This document shows positions 58,293 to 64,000 of a DNA stretch of 64,000 nt, one piece after another. A program made the translations under genes and the position numbers. This stretch comes from Sisyra terminalis (lineage: Eukaryota > Arthropoda > Insecta > Neuroptera > Sisyridae), in the NCBI GenBank assembly GCA_958496175.1, contig OY292277.1, forward strand, positions 50,107,050 to 50,171,049, written 5' to 3'. Under the pieces are notes generated by a model. That model saw only the letters and a list, made by a program, of their open reading frames with translations, searched no databases and was not told the origin of the DNA. Position 1 is the first letter of the stretch. The number at the start of each line of letters is the position of its first letter.

Positions 58293-59867
58293 CTAGCTGA
58301 TCCCCGCGACTTCGTCAGCGTAACGTATTTTATTTTTCTTATTTTTTTTACGAAAAATATAATCATACTTAAAAACACTTCACTCTTGAAAAAGACACAT
58401 TTAATAATATGTTGCAAAGAATAAAATAGTTCTATGTAATAATCAGTTAATTTTCAAAAAATATTTATAAATATCTTAAAAGAGTATGTTCAATTGCGTA
58501 TACCAACAGTAGGTATACCTATCGTGAACCAAATAATCCGTAAATCAATCATGTATACATAAATAAAAAATATCGCCAAGTTCAATATATTCGGTCTTAA
58601 TTATGACTAAAAAAAGTCGAAAATTATCAAAATACTCGCGTCAAAAGAACCCCATCTCACTGTTTCTATTCCCGAATGAACCTTTTTCCAAAAACTATTA
58701 CACTATTGCACTGTACAACACAACCGCGAAATTGAAATTTGTACAATTGCACGAAACCCAGTTCTTCCATAATCATGTATAACCATTATGTATCTTTAAA
58801 CTTATTATTGAAATATCTGAATTTCAACTATATAATTAAACCATATTGGATAGTCCAGAGTTCACCATACACGATTTGGCGTATGCCTTTTGCTCTGGAA
58901 GAGGATTTTAAATTTCTTTTATCATTATGATGATATGATTATTTATTATTTATCATTATGATGATTTCTGGCTGTAATTGCGAATTTTTTTCGTGATCCC
59001 TTTCACGCACTTGCAAAAAAAAAAATATTGTGACCCCCTCAAGAAAAAAATCCTGAATCCGCCCTTGTTTGTTAGGGTAGGAATTTAAAAAAAAACTTAT
59101 CACATGCCTACTTCCTATAAGGAATACACCGAATATTAAAATTTCATCAGTTACAGGGGGTATATAAATACACGATTTTATATATGCACGGTTTTAAAAA
59201 CATATTTACTTTAAGCTTTATTACTATTATTATTATTATTGATAATAATATTAATTTTTTTTCGTTAATATTTCCTTACTGAGCAGTCCTACGGATATAT
59301 TTAAAACAATTTTGTAAAAAAAAAGTTTACTGTGAGATTATTATCTATAAAAACATTTATATTTCAAAAAGGCAATTTTTTGTACTTTAAATTAATTTAC
59401 TGTGCTTTTTAATAGTCCAACTAAAAATATCAATAGAGATCATTTTTTAACTTTGAAATACCTTTTCAATGATATATAACTCGCCTATCTAAAGTAATTT
59501 TTTTTTTCATCCCTCAGTTTTTACGTAGAGGGTACATTCCCTTATTATTTTTAAGGAATGATAAATAGCCTAACGTGTGTGGGTAATTGTGTTGTATCTT
59601 AATATAAAGTTTCATTAAATTCGGTTGTTTCGTAATTTAGTTAAATCACCAGCGCACGCGATGTAAGAAATTTTTTTAGTATTTTTTTCACACATTATTG
59701 GAGTTTTAGTATGGATTCCTAATTTTTTTGAAAATTTAATATAGCCTAGGTTCACCGGAAATAGTGTACCTTCCCAACAGTGAAAGAATTTTTCTAATCG
59801 GTCAAGTAGTTTCGGAGCCTATTCAAAGCAAATAAACAATCAAATCCTTCCTCTTTATAATAATAGA
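58293..59867 (-). mobile_element. Helitron, non-autonomous, copy E
   Basis: Minus-strand start TCTATTATTATAAAGAGGAA and end GCGGGGATCAGCTAG. It is 1575 bp, the same as copy B, with similarity throughout. No Rep/helicase frame. Confidence 0.8.
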
Positions 59868-59869
59868 AA

Positions 59870-60560
59870 ATCAATTATTTTAATTGCCTGTCAGCCAACA
59901 CATTTCTTCGGTCTAAAGTGTTAAGCTGCTAAATTATTTTCAACAGTTTTTTCAGGTGAAGGAAATAAACTGAATATAAGCTACATAAGTTACAACATAA
60001 AGCAGGTGTCCGATTCATGTTATATATTGAGAAATTTCTATATTTAAAAAGATTTATCAGTTGGTCATTCGATAGAATTTTTAATTCCTTCCTATTGGAA
60101 CAAAAAAACAAAATTTTTTAAGTGTACTTAGCAGAATAAGACTTTAGGCCAACGATTTGCTTTATTGATGCTATATATTTGGGTTCATGCGTTGCCCTCG
60201 GATTTCGGATTGATTCTCTCCATTGAAGCATCTTGCCATTACATTGACATATGAAGTTTGTCAAATCAGATTTCTTCAATATATAAAACAAAGTAGGGGT
60301 AGTTAAACCAAATAGAGCTAAAAAATGACTGGACTGATTTTGATGATTTATGATTTATTAGATTCGTCTTCGTTCCGAATAGCAGAATAACTATTAACAT
60401 ATCTTAACAATTCACGGAAAAAAATAAATAAAATGAGTTTTTAAATAAATTAGGCATGGCATTTTACGGAATTGACAGTTCACGTCACCCACACTTATAT
60501 GTCAGTTTAATATTGTCAGTAATTTTTATTTGTAAAACGCATATAACCATTGAAACCATT
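59870..60560. other. no recognised feature
   Basis: This separates Helitron E from the helicase relic. It might include decayed upstream helicase sequence but I cannot show it. Confidence 0.3.
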
Positions 60561-60561
60561 G

Positions 60562-60863
60562 GAAGTTCGACGCAATGACTCACTATATTTTGAAGGCGTA
60601 ATGATTTTACTAATTGGCGATTTCTCCCAAACATTGCCAATCTTTCCAAGTTCAGATTCCGCCCATAAAATAAACTCCTGCTTAAAATCATATTATTTGT
60701 GACACAATGTAAAAAAATTTCAGCTGGCGAAATGAGTTGGGTTGCGGAATGATCCATCTACTGAAGAATTTTCCAAACAATTTTTGAATCTCAGTAATGG
60801 CAATGTTCTTGTCGACGAATCAAGCGTATTAACTTCATTACCTACAAATTTTGTCTCATTCGA
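60562..60863 (+). pseudogene. PIF1-like helicase of an autonomous Helitron, fragment 1
   Basis: The plus strand reads RRNDSLYFEGVMILLIGDFS then QTLPIFPSSDSAHKINSCLK. This is the GDFxQxLPV motif III of PIF1-family helicases in the form used by Helitron RepHel proteins. Two in-frame stops follow, then GLRNDPSTEEFSKQFLNLSN, typical of the next segment. Helicase motifs I and II upstream are missing. Confidence 0.65.
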
Positions 60864-61149
60864 AAAAAAATTACCTAATTCCTAGCTTTTTTATAAAACA
60901 ACAGAATAACGTTTAATCAGTTTAATTGGCATAAAAATTCAAACCAATAACACGGCTATTACCGATATTCATTCATTTCTAGAATAAATCTTCTGCAGAT
61001 CAATCGTTCAGCAATGCAATTCTTATGTTTTTTTTCCAGGTGAAATTTCTTCATGTGGTTCCATAAATTTGATAATTTAAGAAAAGCATTTATTTTTTAG
61101 ACAGAAATTGATCCTTAATGTCTGAAGTCCACTTCTGCAATTCGAAATG

Positions 61150-61960
61150 CGGAACGCCTAATGTGGAAAAGTGTTTTCCAAACAATTTCTCGATATTGGT
61201 AATAGCAAAATTTCTGTTGACACATCATCTAGATAAATTACTTTCCCTACCAATTTTTGCCACTTTACTAATGTTAAAGACCGAACTTATCGAGATGGTG
61301 TTCCCAAACTTTGCTCAAAATTACAAAAATTATATTTGGTTAAGCAAACATGTTATATTGGCTCCAAAAAACGTTGATTAGGTTCAACAAAATGAATATT
61401 CAAATTCAAAATAAGATAACTGGCAAATTGATGCCATGCAACTTGGTTGATTCCATTACTAATCAAGATGATGTTGAGAATAAAATAGAATAAAAATAAT
61501 TTTTTTAAATTCGCTGGAAGTCTTCGGATTACCACCTCATAATCTGTAATTAAAATTGGGATCTGTAATCATTAATGTGTTGTGGAACATATAGATTAAC
61601 CGCGTCTTTGTAGTAGCACCCGCTTGTGGTGAAAAAATTAAGGAACAATGTTTTCGAAATAACAATATTGAAATGAAAATATAAAGGTAAAGACGTTGGG
61701 GTCCACACATCCCTATGATTCCAAGCGACAGTCCATGCGACTTGAAAGCATTGCAATTTTTTAATGCCGATAAATAAAATGCAACAGTAGTCATTCAATG
61801 TTTGGGGCATTAATTTTAAAAATTCATGTTCTTCACATAGCCAAATATATATCACCTGTTCACAAATAAATACAAACTATTTTTTTTAAAAATAACAATA
61901 AATCGTACCCAATTTTGCATGCATTACGTTGTGACACATAATAAATACAAAATTAATTGC
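61150..61960 (+). pseudogene. PIF1-like helicase of an autonomous Helitron, fragment 2
   Basis: The fragment starts by repeating the end of fragment 1 (FSKQFLDIGN against FSKQFLNLSN), then ELIEMVFPNFAQNYKNYIWL and SKHVILAPKNVD. After stops come a piece near FGLPPHNL (61530), PRLCSSTRL (about 61600), VVKKLRNNVFEITILK (about 61628) and IPSDSP-like sequence (61720). This is the expected order of the C-terminal helicase region. Many frameshifts show long decay. Confidence 0.6.
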
Positions 61961-61964
61961 CATT

Positions 61965-62500
61965 TTGATTTCGGTTGATATTCGGTAGTTGTAAGGGTTG
62001 GCGTACAACTTGTTGGATTATAACATTCCCATCTACAAATTCTTAATAAAATAGAACTTATTTTACTAAAAATTTTGATAAACAACAAAAATCCATTCAA
62101 ATGAAAAATTCAATCAAAAATCTTTTCGGTTAAAGACTCGATAAAGTGGTGTAAATAATGGCCAATCATGGATTAACATTTTAGAAGATTTTAGTAAGTG
62201 TATGATTGGATTTGAAGGATATAATGAACCATGAAATGTTTTCCAATAGTAAAAGCTTGTTTCAGAATTCTTTTGACTAATATTAGATCAATCGTTTACA
62301 ACTGTTGATCAATAGAGACCAAAATTTTGTAGTAGAACTGTTGTTCCAATATCACAACCTAAGACTTCACCAGATTTCGGTGGTTTGGCATACTTTTTAC
62401 AAGTTTGATTGAAAAGTTCTTATTCATTTAACTTCTAGGATGGACTTGATGCCAACTGCTAGTTATTTGTTTTACCCACCGTGAACTCACTTTTCTTAGG
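61965..62500. other. no recognised feature
   Basis: AT-rich sequence after the helicase relic. No Helitron 3' terminus is seen. Confidence 0.3.
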
Positions 62501-62549
62501 ACTCAGTTATTCCAAAATGACGCGGACTTACAACACTTTCCCATAATAT

Positions 62550-62832
62550 GAATTATATAATTATTTTAATACAAATTAAATAAATAAAAATGTCAAATTT
62601 ACTTAGACATCGATGATTACAAATAATACATAGACGTAAATAATAGTAGACGTAAAAGTTTGTAGAAGATGTTGAGGAACACCTTAATTTTCTAGAGGTA
62701 TGCAATATATTTTACATCTAATTCTCATGCCTACCGAATATACATAGAAAATTTTATGAAAATCGGTCCAGCCGTTTCGGAGGAGTTTGGCTACAAACAC
62801 CGTGACACGAGATTTTTATATATAAGATAAGA
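62550..62832 (+). mobile_element. probable 3' tail of a LINE or SINE
   Basis: AAAATCGGTCCAGCCGTTTC followed by GACACGAGATTTTTATATAT and an AAGAT repeat is a 3' tail style I know from insect non-LTR elements. The 5' limit is arbitrary and there is no open frame. Confidence 0.35.
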
Positions 62833-62834
62833 TT

Positions 62835-64000
62835 TTATTCATTTGAAAGTACTGTATGGGGTATCGTATCCTATGAAAGCGTCATTGATTTTTTTTATTC
62901 TTAGAAAATTCAATTGACAATGCTGCAACAATTAAGTTAGATCAAATAGGAAAAACCTTCCCCAACAATGTGGACCCACATCACATACTTCCATCACAGC
63001 TTGGAAAAAACTTTCCAAAAGGTTTAAATGAAAATTAAATTTAAATGGAAAAAAAATCCAAGGAGAATTCAACAATGATAAATTTAGCCTAATTATAATT
63101 GCATTAAACGTACTTATCTTCAAAGTCGACGGTAATTAGGGAATATGTAGGACACAATTAGGACATCGATGCAATGTAGCACACTTACATGCCGAGGAAT
63201 ATTGCAATGGGAGGATTAGCTGATCTTAATTAGGGACTCCACACCCTGCCAACCAGGTCACCCAAATCCAGGTTTGCTTCATTTTCATTTGTGCAAATGA
63301 AAAATAAAAAAGATATTAAAAACTTGATTACATTTTTATTAATTTGCACGACTTTATATTTCTGCCGTTTGTGAAATGTAATGAAGTTGATTATACAAGC
63401 GTTGTTTTTAAACATTGTGCACCAAGTCTCCTGTTAAATGATGCAACTTTTTGCATCTTGTTTTCCTTATTATTTCAGTAAATGAAAAGGTACATGATAA
63501 CTGTAATAATAAAGATAACATTTCAAGTTGTGCAATGTTATTTTCTTACAACGTCTTGTTTACAAAACTTAATTTGTTTTATAAAGTGTAAAACTCGACG
63601 TTAAATGCATACATAGCCAGAGCATATATGGCTGTACAACAGGATAATTTTAGTGGAAGCATTTTTGCATTGTCATCCTAGCAAAATGGCAAAAAGAAGA
63701 AAATGTTTTTCAGTTTGCGACGAGAAAATAGTTCTTTTTGGAATGTATAAAATAATTTCATTTGTATAAATAGAAATTCTTTAATTCTTTATTTAAAAGA
63801 AACTTCTCCGCTGTAAAAGAAGAATTCCTTTTTAGAATGGAATTTTGAGAGACAAACTTTACAACCGAAATAAAAATATAAATATAACAATGAAAAGATG
63901 ACAAATTTGGTTTTGGATGAGAACAATGCACAGTTTTTTTTTGTTGAACTTTTCTCATGAGAATAGATAATAGAATATTTTTCCATTGTAATTTATTTTC
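62835..64000. other. no recognised feature
   Basis: AT-rich, apparently unique sequence to the end of the window. Short open frames lack recognisable motifs. Confidence 0.4.

Overview
This window is AT-rich eukaryotic DNA, almost certainly from an insect or another arthropod. It has no bacterial gene organisation. Spliced coding exons have GT/AG junctions, and the repeats are animal transposable elements: Helitrons ending in CTAG, Penelope-like elements, LINE fragments, TTAA-specific elements and fold-back elements. I cannot name the species from sequence alone.

Only one convincing host gene is present. It lies on the minus strand between about 13.07 and 7.48 kb and encodes a type II membrane carbohydrate sulfotransferase of the CHST11/HNK-1 type. 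Five exons can be joined without a stop, covering about 318 codons. The short C-terminal exon was not found. Introns 1-3 are 55-79 bases. Intron 4 is about 4.4 kb and is filled with insertions, one of them directly upstream of the exon 5 splice acceptor. A TATA plus initiator core promoter at 2954-2987 (+) has no gene I can assign.

The rest is a layered record of mobile elements. From left to right: Helitron pieces and a short hammerhead-like insertion (0.4-1.7 kb); a palindromic MITE and a 905-bp fold-back (4.2-5.8 kb); the sulfotransferase gene; two opposed copies of a hairpin-bearing repeat (13.4-15.0 kb); a 2.9-kb element with 32-bp inverted termini holding a TTAA element, which in turn holds a palindromic insertion (17.8-20.6 kb); a LINE RNase H fragment abutted by a Helitron (22.2-24.7 kb); a minus-strand Helitron (29.5-31.1 kb); Penelope-like coding relics broken by a LINE reverse transcriptase fragment (31.1-34.0 kb); a second TTAA element and a TAA-flanked MITE (35.9-37.9 kb); a 2.2-kb DNA transposon with a decayed transposase (41.0-43.2 kb); an 840-bp nested palindrome (45.0-45.9 kb); a hairpin repeat and another palindromic insertion (47.2-50.0 kb); a 2.5-kb Helitron (51.4-53.9 kb); and, at the right, further Helitron copies plus decayed Helitron helicase sequence (58.1-62.0 kb).

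The most interesting pattern is a set of short insertions carrying hammerhead-like cores (CTGANGA, stem, GAAA). Three subfamilies have different but internally complementary stem II sequences. Four of the insertions are flanked by 12-15 bp target duplications, and a fifth, degenerate one by 10 bp. Most of these are inverted pairs with a core on each strand. They look like small, non-coding Penelope-type or retrozyme-like retroelements. Long stretches at 20.6-21.9, 25.3-29.5, 34.0-35.9, 43.2-45.0, 50.1-51.4 and 54.2-58.1 kb look like unique non-coding DNA.
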